In this document: positions 1 through 9,435 of the stretch, piece by piece | Layout: each line of letters opens with the position of its first letter | How positions within the stretch are numbered: the stretch's first letter is position 1 | Source of the DNA: Paenibacillus sp. SYP-B4298 | Lineage (GTDB): Bacteria; Bacillota; Bacilli; Paenibacillales; Paenibacillaceae | Direction of reading: 5' to 3' | Length of the DNA: 64,000 nucleotides | Assembly (NCBI RefSeq): GCF_027627475.1 | Contig: NZ_CP115484.1 | Coordinates: 619,501 to 683,500, forward strand | The notes under the pieces: generated by a model | What the model saw: the letters and a program-made list of their open reading frames with translations, nothing else | The model's database searches: none | Told to the model about the DNA's origin: nothing | Position numbers and translations under genes: made by a program

Positions 1-1
1 A

Positions 2-625
2 AGCACGATGCTGCGCAGTCTTGTCCACCTGGAGCATATCCACGGCGGCAGCATCCGCATCGGCGACCGCTACCTGGTTCAGGATGGCAGATATGCCTCC
101 ACGCCGCAGATCAAGTCGATTACCTCCGGCATGGGCATGGTATTCCAGCATTTCAACCTGTTCCCGCATCTGTCGGTGCAGGATAATCTGGAGCTTGCGC
201 CGCGCACGGTGCAGAAGCGGCCTGCGGCAGAGGTGCGCGAGCGCAGCAAGGAGCTGCTCTCTAAGGTTGGCCTGGCCGACAAGGCTGATGCTTATCCAGC
301 GAGGCTGTCCGGCGGACAGAAGCAGCGGGTAGCGATCGCTCGGGCGCTCATGCTGAATCCGGCGATCATGCTGTTCGACGAGCCCACCTCTGCGCTTGAC
401 CCGGAGCTTGTAGGCGAGGTGCTGCGCGTCATCAAGCAATTGGCTGAGGAGCATATGACGATGGTCATTGTTACGCATGAGATGGGCTTTGCTCGCGAGG
501 TAGCTGATCGGGTGCTCTTCATGGATAATGGCGAGGTTGTGGAGGAAGGGGCGCCAAGTCAATTGTTCGCTAACCCTCGGCATGAGCGCACGCGCAGCTT
601 CCTGAACCGTGTCGTAACGGTCTAG
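2..625 (+). CDS. Polar amino acid ABC transporter ATP-binding subunit, 5' truncated by the window edge
   Basis: This is the ATPase of a GlnQ/HisP-type amino acid importer. The window opens inside Walker A: the codons before the first ATG (position 8) read S-T in frame, followed by MLRSL, so the true start lies upstream and ATG 8 is internal. Visible motifs are the Q-loop region ([11 protein letters not shown]), the ABC signature [15 protein letters not shown], Walker B (IMLFDEP) and the switch histidine in IVTHEMGFA. The C-terminus is full length for the family. The permease and binding-protein genes would be expected upstream, outside the window. Confidence 0.93.
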   Translation, partial: STMLRSLVHLEHIHGGSIRIGDRYLVQDGRYASTPQIKSITSGMGMVFQHFNLFPHLSVQDNLELAPRTVQKRPAAEVRERSKELLSKVGLADKADAYPARLSGGQKQRVAIARALMLNPAIMLFDEPTSALDPELVGEVLRVIKQLAEEHMTMVIVTHEMGFAREVADRVLFMDNGEVVEEGAPSQLFANPRHERTRSFLNRVVTV

Positions 626-692
626 AGAGCGTTCGTGCATTGCTCGAAGCTAGTGGGAACGTGACATTCGATGGGGGAGGAGAGGCTGCACG

Positions 693-1364
693 ATGAATTA
701 TCCAGCGACATGGCTGCAAGGAGCTTCGCGCGGCGAGGTGATCGCCTGCGAGCTGCGGCTGCAGGTGATCAAGGGGCAGCTTCGGCCTGGCGAGGTCATC
801 TCCGAGAATCGGGTGGCGGCTGATTTTGGCACAAGCCGCTCCCCTGTTCGGGAGGCGCTGCGTGCGCTGGCGGGAGAGGGGCTGATCCGTCTGGAGCGCA
901 TGGGGGCGATCGTGCTCGGACTGAACGCACAAGACCGAGCCGAGCTGTATGACGTTCGCTATCTGATCGAGAGCTTCGTGCAGGAGCGGATTGCCGACAA
1001 TTGCCCGCCGGAGCTGCTGGTACAGCAGCAGCAGCGCATCGACCGGATGGAGCTGGCTGCGAAGCATAGGGATGCGGTCGAATTTGCCTATCTTGACTTC
1101 ATGTTTCACGAGACGCTGGTGGAGTCGGCAGGTCATACTAGAATGCGGCATCTGTGGAACAGCATTTCGCAGCTTGTGATGGCGGTTATGCTGGTGACGA
1201 CAGAGAGCCTGTTCACTGAGGGCGAGGCCAGATTGGAACGGGTCATTGAGAAGCATCGGGACTTGCTGCGGGCACTGGAATCGGGAGACAAGGAGCAGGT
1301 ATTGCTTGTGGTGAGGGAATATTTTGCCGATTCACAGCGCACACTGAGCGCTACATTGAGCTGA
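693..1364 (+). CDS. GntR-family (FadR/FCD subfamily) transcriptional regulator
   Basis: A 223-residue DNA-binding regulator. Residues about 15-80 form a winged helix with the GntR signature (VAADFGTSRSPVREALRAL, then GLIRLERMGAIV). The rest is an all-helical FCD ligand-binding domain, with candidate metal ligands in DFMFHETLVE and a late EKHRDLLRALESGD segment. ATG 693 is preceded by a purine-rich GGGGGAGGAGAGG with about 8 nt spacing. It sits about 255 bp upstream of a gluconokinase on the same strand, so gluconate or a related sugar acid is a plausible effector; that link is inference. Confidence 0.9.
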   Translation: MNYPATWLQGASRGEVIACELRLQVIKGQLRPGEVISENRVAADFGTSRSPVREALRALAGEGLIRLERMGAIVLGLNAQDRAELYDVRYLIESFVQERIADNCPPELLVQQQQRIDRMELAAKHRDAVEFAYLDFMFHETLVESAGHTRMRHLWNSISQLVMAVMLVTTESLFTEGEARLERVIEKHRDLLRALESGDKEQVLLVVREYFADSQRTLSATLS

Positions 1365-1619
1365 CGGGATAGAGCACCGCAAGGTTAGGTCTGCTATTCT
1401 ATAGCGAAAGATTTTCGCAGCTTCAACTTGTCGACAAGTACACCGATGTGCAATAGGGGAAGCGAGAGTAGGGAGCAGGTAGACATATTAGCGATGGAGG
1501 TACTGCGAAGCAAGCTGGTAGGTCCGTGCACAATGGGCAGATGGTAATCAGGTGGTGGGACTGATGGTAGAGCAGTTGGGGGAAACCATAGAATGAATGC
1601 GGGAAGGAATGAGGAGACG

Positions 1620-3200
1620 ATGAAGGAAGGCACGAAGGAGAGCACGAAGGAAAGCAAGAAGGCTGCCAGCTACATGATTGGCTTGGATATTGGAACCACG
1701 AGTACCAAGGCGGTACTCTTCCGACTGGACGGGCGCGTTGTACAGCGGACTGAACGTGAATATCCGCTCTATACAGAGGCGGCGGACAGTGCGGAGCAGA
1801 GCCCGGAGGAAATCTATCAGGCCGTGCTGTACACGATCGGACAGACCATGGCGCGCAGCGGTATCGGGCCTGATGAGGTATGGTTTGTAGCCGTGAGCGC
1901 AGCGATGCATAGCGTCATTCCCGTCGATGAGCAAGGAGAGCCGCTGATGCGCTGCTTAACCTGGGCTGACAACCGGAGCGCGGGCTGGTCCGAGTGGCTG
2001 AAGCAGCAAGCGGGCAGCCAAGCTCTCTATAGAAGGACTGGCGTGCCCATTCATCCGATGTCGCCGCTTACGAAGCTGCTCTGGCTGCGCCATGAGCGAC
2101 CGGAGCTGTTCGCACGCACAGCCAAGTTCATCTCCATCAAGGAGTATCTCTTGTTCCGCCTCTTCGGCGAATACGTTATCGATCATTCGATGGCCTCCGC
2201 GACCGGTCTTCTCCATCTGGAGCGGCTGGAATGGGACGCCAAGGCGCTAGAGCTGGCGGGCCTTGCACCGCAGCAGCTATCTCGGCTCGTGCCGACGACC
2301 TATCGCATGGAAGGTATGAATCGTCACGCAGCGGAAGCGATGGGACTGGCTGCTTCCGTGCCGTTTATCGTTGGGGCAACGGACGGCGTGCTGTCCAATC
2401 TGGGCGTGAATGCGATCGCGCCGGGAGTCGTCGCCGTAACGATCGGCACCAGCGGCGCAATCCGTACTGTGGTGGATCGTCCGATGACCGACCCGCAGGG
2501 GCGCACCTTCTGCTATGCATTGACGGAGCAGCATTGGGTGATTGGCGGGGCGGTTAATAACGGCGGCATGCTGCTGCGCTGGGCACGCAATGAACTGGCT
2601 GCGCCGGAATGCGCGGAGGCGCAGCGCCTTGGCGTGGATGCTTACGATCTGATGACTGCCCAGGCAGAGAGGATTCGCCCTGGCGCGGACGGACTGCTGT
2701 TTCACCCGTATTATACCGGAGAACGGGCTCCGCTCTGGAATGCCGATGCGCGCGGGTCATTCTTCGGACTTACGATGCGCCATACGCGCGCTCATATGAT
2801 TCGAGCGGTGATGGAAGGTGTTCTCTTTAACCTGTACACGGTGCTGCAGGTGATGGAGGAGCAGATGGGGCAGCCGATTCGCTTGATGGCTACGGGCGGC
2901 TTCGCCCGCTCGCCACTGTGGCGGCAGATGATGGCCGACATCTTCGACCAACGGGTCATCGTGCCCGAGAGCTTCGAGAGCTCCTGCCTGGGCGCAGCAG
3001 TGTTGGGATTGTATGCGATGGGGCATGCTGACACATTAGAGGCTGTCTCTGGTATGGTGGGGGAGACGCACGCTCATGAGCCGCAGCCAGAGGCTGTCTT
3101 GATGTACCGCGAGCTGCTGCCGATCTACACCCGCCTTGCCAGCAAGCTGGAGGCGGAATATTCAGCGATTGCGGCCTATCAGCGCAAGTGGAATGCATAA
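1620..3200 (+). CDS. gntK: Gluconokinase, FGGY carbohydrate kinase family
   Basis: Predicted to phosphorylate D-gluconate to 6-phosphogluconate. The FGGY N-domain begins MIGLDIGTTSTKAVLF (phosphate-1 motif). The C-domain has the ATP-binding segments VAVTIGTSGAIR and LMATGGFARSPLWRQMMAD. Length (526 residues) fits FGGY kinases, and features such as FHPYYTGERAPLWNADARGSF match the gluconokinase branch. ATG 1620 is chosen because GAGGAG lies 3-8 nt upstream; an in-frame ATG at 1593 has no better site. The N-terminus carries an unusual Lys/Glu/Ser/Thr-rich tail (MKEGTKESTKESKKAAS) before the fold. Other FGGY substrates such as xylulose cannot be excluded from sequence alone. Confidence 0.85.
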   Translation: MKEGTKESTKESKKAASYMIGLDIGTTSTKAVLFRLDGRVVQRTEREYPLYTEAADSAEQSPEEIYQAVLYTIGQTMARSGIGPDEVWFVAVSAAMHSVIPVDEQGEPLMRCLTWADNRSAGWSEWLKQQAGSQALYRRTGVPIHPMSPLTKLLWLRHERPELFARTAKFISIKEYLLFRLFGEYVIDHSMASATGLLHLERLEWDAKALELAGLAPQQLSRLVPTTYRMEGMNRHAAEAMGLAASVPFIVGATDGVLSNLGVNAIAPGVVAVTIGTSGAIRTVVDRPMTDPQGRTFCYALTEQHWVIGGAVNNGGMLLRWARNELAAPECAEAQRLGVDAYDLMTAQAERIRPGADGLLFHPYYTGERAPLWNADARGSFFGLTMRHTRAHMIRAVMEGVLFNLYTVLQVMEEQMGQPIRLMATGGFARSPLWRQMMADIFDQRVIVPESFESSCLGAAVLGLYAMGHADTLEAVSGMVGETHAHEPQPEAVLMYRELLPIYTRLASKLEAEYSAIAAYQRKWNA

Positions 3201-3326
3201 AGGGAATTTTAAGCAATAATTAATGATTTGGAACGGGAAATGTAAAGGCATATCCGCTATAATGAATGTAGTCGAGCAGAGGACTGCTGCTAGATAGCCG
3301 AATTTATAACAAGGAGACGAGCTAAT

Positions 3327-4484
3327 TTGGGTACTGCCACAACACCGCTGCGCAGAGACAATATTCCGCAGTTGCAGATTGTTAGAGCACTCTGCATTAT
3401 TGCTGTCCTGTGCGTCCATTCCACGTCATTTGCAACATTGAACATGAAGGAATCGGGCTATTTTTTCGCTTACAACTTCGTCAATATCTTCATGAAATAC
3501 GGAACGCCCTCGTTTATTTTTCTGAGCAGCTTCGTTCTGTTCTACAATTATTACGAGCGTCCGATGACCAAGGAGCTGGTGGGCGGCTTCTATCGCAAGC
3601 GGCTCAAATATATTCTGGTGCCGTATTTCATGTTCTCCGTCATGTATTACATTATCTCGTATATTCTGAATAACCGTGACTTGGGCGTCATCGAGACGCT
3701 GCAGCATTTCGGCATTCAACTGCTGACGGGCAAGGCCTGGACGCATCTCTATTTCGTATTCATCAACAGCCAATTCTATCTGTTCTTCCCGATTGCACTG
3801 CTGCTGCTCAAGAGCAGCAGGACGCTGCTGAAGTGGAGTGTGCCGATCGGGCTGGCGATTCAGTGGGGCTTCGTATTCATGAACAAGTTCTACTGGCAAG
3901 TAAAGTATCCGGGAAGCTGGATGTTCTCGTACATGTCGTACTTTATGCTTGGCGCATTCCTGGGCAGCTTCTTCCCGCAGATTAAGGAATGGATCATCGC
4001 CAGTCGCGAGAATGCGACCGTCCCGCGCGTCATCTTCTGGGTGGTGCTATGGGCAGCCTGGCTGACAGCGGCGCTGAGTCATGTTAACATCTATTACCAA
4101 TCCCGGCTTTATGGGACAAGTTATAATACGACACTGTATGAATTTCTCTGGAATGCCCATACGTATCTTGGCACCGTCGTATTGCTGCAGATTGCCTTCT
4201 TCGTCTACCGGCATTGCTCGCCGGTGCTGGTGAAGTGGATCAGTCAGCTCGGCGCGCTGTCATTTGGCATCTATCTGATTCACCCGTTTTTTAATTTGAT
4301 CTATCGCAATTTTCCACCGACAACGGGCAACTCGATGCTGATTCATCTCTGGTATGTAGGCGGCTTTTTCTTTGCGCTGATTCCGTCCTGGATCGTCGTC
4401 AGCCTGGTCATCAGGTATGTGCCGTTCTCCTGGATGATCTTCGGCAACTCTCCGGCACGCAAGCCGAAGGCGCAGACGGGTTAA
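3327..4484 (+). CDS. Acyltransferase family 3 integral membrane protein
   Basis: A 385-residue polytopic membrane protein with about ten hydrophobic helices, typical of OafA-like acyltransferases that O-acylate surface polysaccharide. The family signature is at the N-terminus, in QIVRALCIIAVLCVHSTSF, with the conserved Arg and His. Late helices include GALSFGIYLIHPFFN, also characteristic. The start is TTG 3327, supported by AAGGAG at 3311-3316. Its stop codon overlaps, tail to tail, the stop of the minus-strand gene that follows. The acceptor is unknown, and no polysaccharide genes flank it. Confidence 0.85.
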   Translation: MGTATTPLRRDNIPQLQIVRALCIIAVLCVHSTSFATLNMKESGYFFAYNFVNIFMKYGTPSFIFLSSFVLFYNYYERPMTKELVGGFYRKRLKYILVPYFMFSVMYYIISYILNNRDLGVIETLQHFGIQLLTGKAWTHLYFVFINSQFYLFFPIALLLLKSSRTLLKWSVPIGLAIQWGFVFMNKFYWQVKYPGSWMFSYMSYFMLGAFLGSFFPQIKEWIIASRENATVPRVIFWVVLWAAWLTAALSHVNIYYQSRLYGTSYNTTLYEFLWNAHTYLGTVVLLQIAFFVYRHCSPVLVKWISQLGALSFGIYLIHPFFNLIYRNFPPTTGNSMLIHLWYVGGFFFALIPSWIVVSLVIRYVPFSWMIFGNSPARKPKAQTG

Positions 4485-5332
4485 CTGTCAGGGGCAGAGG
4501 CGGCGGAGGCGGCTTCGGCAGCCGCTGGCATAATGAGTCCATAGCGTGCCAGCGACTTGGCGGCCGCCTCCAGCATCCGCCGCTTGAAATAATCGCCCTC
4601 AATGACGCGCACGCGCATCCCGAGGAAGCGGATTTTGGAGAGTACATATTCGGCCTCATTGCCTGGGAACAGCAGGGTGATGCGATAGGTGCGATGCTCC
4701 GCATTGTAATCTACCGTCTTCTCGAAGCAGGAGAAGGCATACAGGATGCGGGACAGCTCCGGGTTGTAGAGGGGAGGCACCTCCAGCACCGCCTGCTGCT
4801 TGCGCTGTTGCAGGGTGCGGGTGATCCACTCGGCCCATTGATCGGCACGGTCTGCGGGCAGGGCGACCTCATGGAGCGACACGATATGATCCAGCCTGGT
4901 CGCCATCAGCGACCGTCTCCCGCGGGTACGTAGCCACAGCAGCGACCATTCCCGCTTGACCATGGAATATTCCAGCTTATAGGGAAAGCCCTGCTGCTCT
5001 CTTGTCATCTGTCCATCGCGCAGACGGCAGATCATCCTGATCCCTTGGCGACGCATAATGATATGGCGGAGCGTTCGGAGCTGCGGATGGAAGACCGCGC
5101 CCTGAGCGCTCTTGGCCTTCTCCATGATGTGAAGCGGCAGGTGATTGTCCGGCTCCTGCTGCAGAAGTGTCTGTAGCTTAGCCAATGTTCCAGCTTCGAA
5201 GGCGCCTGCGGCGATAGGGTCGGCAAGCATCGATTTCAGCCAAGAGCGCTCCTGCGAGGTGATCGTATATGCGCCAGCCTCGTCCAGTCGGGAAAATAAC
5301 TGGTAATTAAATACCTTCTCGAACAGACTCAT
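4481..5332 (-). CDS. WYL-domain-containing regulatory protein, second gene of the pair
   Basis: A 283-residue protein with an N-terminal helical region (FEKVFNYQLFSRLDEAGAYTITSQE) and a central to C-terminal part resembling WYL-type sensor regions (LRHIIMRRQGIRMICRLRDG, then TRLDHIVSLHEVALP). No clear N-terminal helix-turn-helix is visible, unlike its upstream partner. The start overlaps the 3' end of that partner by 26 bp, indicating a single transcript and probably a shared function. Ala/Glu-rich residues end the protein. The ligand is not evident; WYL domains in other bacteria bind nucleic acid or nucleotide ligands. Confidence 0.65.
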   Translation of the reverse strand: MSLFEKVFNYQLFSRLDEAGAYTITSQERSWLKSMLADPIAAGAFEAGTLAKLQTLLQQEPDNHLPLHIMEKAKSAQGAVFHPQLRTLRHIIMRRQGIRMICRLRDGQMTREQQGFPYKLEYSMVKREWSLLWLRTRGRRSLMATRLDHIVSLHEVALPADRADQWAEWITRTLQQRKQQAVLEVPPLYNPELSRILYAFSCFEKTVDYNAEHRTYRITLLFPGNEAEYVLSKIRFLGMRVRVIEGDYFKRRMLEAAAKSLARYGLIMPAAAEAASAASAPDS

Positions 5333-6647
5333 AGTAGGTATACAGCTCCTTCCATTCCTCGATCAGTTGATTGCGCAGCTCGCGCGGCTCCAGCACCTCG
5401 CAGCTAGATCCGAAGCTGCGCAGCCACGGCTTGATTTCAGTGATGCCATTCACGGTAATTTCGTAGAGGAAGCCGTCCTCGTCCTCCTCCGTAATGGTTC
5501 CCCATTGTCCCTGCAGCAGCACCCGGTTCTTCACGAAGTTATGTCCGCCGGGCTCAGGCAGCGGATTGAAAAACCTCACCCGAACGCGCACTGGCACACC
5601 CGTGTCAATCAGCCAGCTATAGCGCATCTTCTCCACAAGCTCTGCCTGCTTGTACGCGAAGAACTCTTCAGTGACGGGAGACGCTTCCTCGATCTGGGTC
5701 AGTCCCTCCATCCGAAACTTCATGATGCCTCGGCGGCCGTTGAAGCCGAGCAGATACCAGCGTCCATACTGATGGTCATAGACAACCCGGAGCGGCAGTA
5801 CCATCTCCTGATATCCCTTGCTCTCCCGCTCGAAAAGCGGGTTTGTATTCTGCGAGGCGTAGCTCTTGGCAGACTTGGGTGAAAAATAGAGAAAACGAAG
5901 CCGCCTGCGCTGCTCGATCGCCTGGATGACCATCGGAAGATGAGCCTCGTCGAGAATACGAGAGTGGTAATGGTACTTGTACCAGAGCGTCTCATTCCAG
6001 CCGGGGGCGGTCTCATCATGGGCGCGCAGCGCCTTCTTCAAGCTCTCGCGCAGCAGATAGCCCTGAACGGATGGAATCTGCGTGTTCGCCATGATATCAA
6101 CGAAATCGTACAAATCAAGCTGCTCATCAGGCGTCAGGGTCGTAACGATCCGCCGATCCAGCTCATACCGATAGGGGCGCGTGCTGTCCGTCTTGCGTAT
6201 GACCCCGACCTCCTCTAGATATTTCAGATCGGTTCGGATCGTCTTCTCATCCGGCGCGGTCAGCTCGGCGGGAAGCTCGGCACAGCATTGCTCCAGCAGC
6301 TCCAACGCGGTCAGCGGAGCCTCCTGCAGTGCGGCAACGAGCAACGACAGCCGATGGCTCTCCGATTCCTTGAGCGACCGGGCGCGGAACAGGAACAGCA
6401 GGATCGGATCAGCCGATTCGTAATAGCGGAATTGCAGTTGCTCCGCCAGGTCCCGTCCTGGCTGTCCGGGCAGCTCCTGCGGGCTATGGATGGTCTGAAC
6501 GATATCCTTGAGCCGCCGCAGCGTCTTGTCAAATGTATGTACGGAGATGCCGAGCCGCTGCGCATATTGCTGCCTGTTGTAGGCCCCGCCGGTCAAGGCC
6601 AGCAGCCGCAGGAACTGAATCTCCTTATCAAAGCTTTCCTTAGCCAT
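5307..6647 (-). CDS. HTH/WYL-domain transcriptional regulator, first gene of the pair
   Basis: A 446-residue regulator. The N-terminus contains a DeoR-like winged helix (LLALTGGAYNRQQYAQRLGI, then FDKTLRRLKDIV), and a second HTH-like segment lies near residues 150-180 (TIRTDLKYLEEVGVIRKT). A WYL module follows (IEQRRRLRFLYFSPKS, VVYDHQYGRWYLLGFNG, the latter in place of the canonical core) with a C-terminal extension (TEIKPWLRSFGSSCEVLEP). The start has a good AAGGAGG about 6 nt upstream on the minus strand. It overlaps the next gene by 26 bp. The target is unknown. Confidence 0.8.
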   Translation of the reverse strand: MAKESFDKEIQFLRLLALTGGAYNRQQYAQRLGISVHTFDKTLRRLKDIVQTIHSPQELPGQPGRDLAEQLQFRYYESADPILLFLFRARSLKESESHRLSLLVAALQEAPLTALELLEQCCAELPAELTAPDEKTIRTDLKYLEEVGVIRKTDSTRPYRYELDRRIVTTLTPDEQLDLYDFVDIMANTQIPSVQGYLLRESLKKALRAHDETAPGWNETLWYKYHYHSRILDEAHLPMVIQAIEQRRRLRFLYFSPKSAKSYASQNTNPLFERESKGYQEMVLPLRVVYDHQYGRWYLLGFNGRRGIMKFRMEGLTQIEEASPVTEEFFAYKQAELVEKMRYSWLIDTGVPVRVRVRFFNPLPEPGGHNFVKNRVLLQGQWGTITEEDEDGFLYEITVNGITEIKPWLRSFGSSCEVLEPRELRNQLIEEWKELYTYYESVREGI

Positions 6648-6831
6648 GAAGCGCCTCCTTATAGATGTATGGACATGAAGCTACTGGGAAGATGTATAGT
6701 AAGGACGATGGTCGCAGCATACAGGTTGCAGTCAAGACCAAATACATCGCTATACTTGCACCCTGTTCAAATGGTCACAGCCAGACGATGATAGAAGCAA
6801 CGACGATCATCAAGAAAGAGGAGTGGGTTCC

Positions 6832-7620
6832 ATGTCTGCAACTACGATCGAAGCACGCATTCAAGCGGCGCTGCGGCAAATTGAACAGGAGGAGCAAGTA
6901 CGCATCGTCTACGCCTGTGAATCCGGCAGCCGTGCCTGGGGCTTCCCGTCGCAGGACAGTGATTACGATGTCCGTTTTCTCTATATTAGACCGGTGAGGA
7001 GCTATTTGTCGATCTTTGAACGCCGGGATGTCATCGAGCGTCCGATCGATGATCTTCTGGATATAAATGGGTGGGACCTGCGCAAGGCGTTGCTGCTTTT
7101 CCGCAAGAGCAATCCACCGTTGATGGAGTGGCTGCAATCGCCGATTCGCTATGTTGAGGTGGGAGGATGTGCGGAGCGGCTGCGCATGCTGTCTGAGCAG
7201 ATATTCTCTCCGAGGGCGGCGATGTATCATTACTTGCATATGGCACAGGGGAATTTCCGTGATTATCTGCGAGACGATCAGGTGAGGCTCAAAAAGTATT
7301 TCTACGTGCTGCGCCCGCTGCTGGCTTGCGGGTGGATGGAGCGCAACGGAACGTTGCCACCGCTTGACTTTGGCGAGCTATGCGAGGCTTTGGTGGAGCG
7401 AGGCAGCGAGCTGAGGCTTGCGCTTGATCAGCTCCTGCAGCGCAAGCTCGCAGGCGAGGAGCTGAGTCAGGGCGCGCGCATTGAGCCGATTCATGCCTAT
7501 ATAGAGGAGAAGCTCCATCATTACGCACAGCTTGCTGGTGATATGAGCGGCTCGCCAGTCCAGGCGGATGAGCAGCTCGATACGTTGTTCCAGGAGACCA
7601 TCCAGGCCATGTGGACGTAG
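6832..7620 (+). CDS. Nucleotidyltransferase-fold protein, YcgL/RlaP-like
   Basis: A 262-residue protein of the predicted nucleotidyltransferase family (polymerase-beta fold). The N-terminal motif GSRAWGFPSQDSDYDVRF supplies the glycine-serine motif and the Asp pair expected to bind metal, followed by LSIFERRDVIERPIDDLLD. A helical C-terminal domain follows. ATG 6832 is favoured over an in-frame GTG at 6823 because AAGAGGAG lies 8 nt before it. Neighbours on both sides are on the opposite strand, so it is probably monocistronic. The substrate is unknown for this family branch. Confidence 0.8.
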   Translation: MSATTIEARIQAALRQIEQEEQVRIVYACESGSRAWGFPSQDSDYDVRFLYIRPVRSYLSIFERRDVIERPIDDLLDINGWDLRKALLLFRKSNPPLMEWLQSPIRYVEVGGCAERLRMLSEQIFSPRAAMYHYLHMAQGNFRDYLRDDQVRLKKYFYVLRPLLACGWMERNGTLPPLDFGELCEALVERGSELRLALDQLLQRKLAGEELSQGARIEPIHAYIEEKLHHYAQLAGDMSGSPVQADEQLDTLFQETIQAMWT

Positions 7621-7671
7621 CTGCTTCTAATAGAGACGTTATAGGAAGATACCTTGAGCGAGTTTTAAGGT

Positions 7672-7714
7672 ACGCCTAATAGAGAGGTGCGCGAGGCCCC
7701 TCTCTATTGGGCGT
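7672..7714. terminator. Bidirectional hairpin between convergent genes
   Basis: A 16-bp stem (7672-7687 with 7699-7714) has one G-T wobble and an 11-nt GC-rich loop. It lies between the convergent nucleotidyltransferase and xylanase genes. Neither side has a long T-run, so termination is likely but not certain. Confidence 0.5.
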
Positions 7715-7799
7715 ATAAGCATTAGCAGCAGCACTCAGCAGGCGAGCATCGCTCGCCACTGCCGAATGCCCTAGCATATCTGCTCCAGTGCAATTTCAG

Positions 7800-9248
7800 T
7801 TAGTTGCCCAGTGTAACATTATCTACATAGACAGCCGTTGTGCCAGATGAGTTGGAGGCGCCGATGAACTGTACGCCGTACTCTCTAATATTGGCCACAT
7901 CGACTCCAGCAAGATCAAGCGTCAGATTAATCTGTCCGCCCGCGCCGATCGTCGCCCAGCCGCTATCCTTCCATGCATAGCTGCTGCCATGCTTCACATA
8001 CAGCTTCACGCCAAGGCCTGAGCCATAGTTGCCCCAGGAAGCGCCCTTAACGGTCGCTCTCAGCTTCGTATTGCCGCTGAAGCTAGTGTTGCCGCTCTTG
8101 TACAGATAGTGTCCGCTTCCAGACGACATCGTAATATCTGCTTGCAGGGAACGGGTACCCTGCGAGCTCCATGCGGTTGTGGACCACGGCCCACCTACAA
8201 TCGTGCCACCGCTCCAGCCTTCAGTACCGGACTCGAAGGTTGCGAGCGTGGTGCCGCCACTACCGGGATTGCCAGGGTTGCCGCTGTTGCCTGTCAAGTA
8301 TTGACGCAGCCATTGCATGGCAGGACGCTCGGCGCCAGAGCTTGTGAGCAGATGGCTTCCCGATACCCAGGTCTGATTCTCGATATAGCCCCACAGCGTA
8401 ATACCTTTCACTGCCGGATGCTCCCACAGCACAGGGAATTTCTGCTGGTAGCGCGCCAGTTGAGTCGAATCATCTCCAGTCATATCCAGCTCGGATACAT
8501 AGATCGGCAGGCCTGTAGCAGCCAATGAGTTCAGTACCGAATTCATCGTACTGACCGATACTGTATTCATGTTGAAATGATGAGCCTGGATGCCGATGCC
8601 ATCGACCAGACCTCTGGCCTTGAGCAGGTTAATAATCTGAATGTATTGCTGTGCCTTGTTCGGGTCGCTAATGATCCCGTACTCATTAATCAGCAGCTTG
8701 GAGTTCGGGAATAAGGCCCGAGCTTGTTGGAAAGACCAGATGACCCAGTCCCAGCCCGTTGCACCGTCTCCACCGATCGCATTGCGATAGGATGGTTTGG
8801 CGTGCAGCGGCTCGTTAACGACGTCGATATATTCCGATTGTCCGTAACGCTGGGCAGCAGCCTGCATCCACTGCAGCACCTCAGCCCGTTGATCGGCCGC
8901 CGACAGTCCGCTCACCCAGCTAGGCTCCTGGCTGCCCCAGATGAGCGTATGGAACTTGAACGGCATACCGTTGTTGCGAGCATAGTTGTAAGCCATGTCG
9001 GCTTGTCCCCAGTTCATCACATTCCGTGTGCCCTCTACAGCACCCCATTTGGTGGAATTCTCAGGCGTCACCTGATTCCAATACGTTCCGAAGTTGGAGG
9101 GGACACTGCCTGCGATAATATTCCCCAGAAATTTATTGCCCGTTGCCAAGCCCGCGTAGGCGGATTGTGGAGAGGCAAAGGTGAGAACGGAGCAGAGCAT
9201 TGCTAATACAGTGAACCAAATGACATATCTGTTTTTTTGTCGTACCAT
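7800..9248 (-). CDS. Secreted GH10 endo-1,4-beta-xylanase with C-terminal carbohydrate-binding module
   Basis: Hydrolyses beta-1,4-xylan outside the cell. Residues 1-32 are a Sec signal peptide ending in AYA. Residues about 33-315 form a GH10 barrel: the acid/base Glu146 is in DVVNEPL and the nucleophile Glu253 in YVSELDMTG, with WGYIENQTWVSG near the active site. A Gly/Asn/Pro linker (about 322-335) leads to a beta-sandwich domain of about 145 residues (ATFESGTEGWSGG to AVYVDNVTLGN) resembling carbohydrate-binding modules; its CBM family is not assigned. The start has AAAGGG upstream. A candidate cre site and promoter precede it. The carbohydrate esterase at 17.8-18.8 kb could cooperate on acetylated xylan. 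Confidence 0.95.
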   Translation of the reverse strand: MVRQKNRYVIWFTVLAMLCSVLTFASPQSAYAGLATGNKFLGNIIAGSVPSNFGTYWNQVTPENSTKWGAVEGTRNVMNWGQADMAYNYARNNGMPFKFHTLIWGSQEPSWVSGLSAADQRAEVLQWMQAAAQRYGQSEYIDVVNEPLHAKPSYRNAIGGDGATGWDWVIWSFQQARALFPNSKLLINEYGIISDPNKAQQYIQIINLLKARGLVDGIGIQAHHFNMNTVSVSTMNSVLNSLAATGLPIYVSELDMTGDDSTQLARYQQKFPVLWEHPAVKGITLWGYIENQTWVSGSHLLTSSGAERPAMQWLRQYLTGNSGNPGNPGSGGTTLATFESGTEGWSGGTIVGGPWSTTAWSSQGTRSLQADITMSSGSGHYLYKSGNTSFSGNTKLRATVKGASWGNYGSGLGVKLYVKHGSSYAWKDSGWATIGAGGQINLTLDLAGVDVANIREYGVQFIGASNSSGTTAVYVDNVTLGN

Positions 9249-9333
9249 GTAAATCAGCCCTTTCTATCCTGGTTATGTCAGTGGGCCTCTCGTCTTCTCC
9301 CTATCCCTTCAAGCTCCCTCCTTCCACTTCTGT

Positions 9334-9381
9334 TAAAATCGCTTTCATTTCATATTATAATAATAAATGTCATTTTGTCCT
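9334..9381 (-). promoter_or_regulatory. Xylanase promoter with candidate CcpA cre site
   Basis: On the minus strand, TATAAT (9354-9359) is preceded by a weak -35, AGGACA (9376-9381), with 16 bp spacing. Just downstream of the -10 lies ATGAAAGCGATTTTA (9334-9348), which matches the cre consensus WTGNAANCGNWNNCW at all but one fixed position. That position fits carbon catabolite repression at the transcription start. Function is inferred. Confidence 0.5.
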
Positions 9382-9435
9382 ACTATAAAAACTATAGATT
9401 TGCTTTAAAAATATCGGTTCCTTCCAAGGGAGAAG

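Noticed and set aside
570-1256. A 228-codon minus-strand frame opposite the GntR gene.
   Set aside because: No family resemblance and no ribosome site; the plus strand has a clear GntR/FCD protein.
4481-4484. Shared TTAA giving stop codons to both convergent genes.
   Set aside because: A tail-to-tail overlap on a palindromic stop is common and needs no special explanation.
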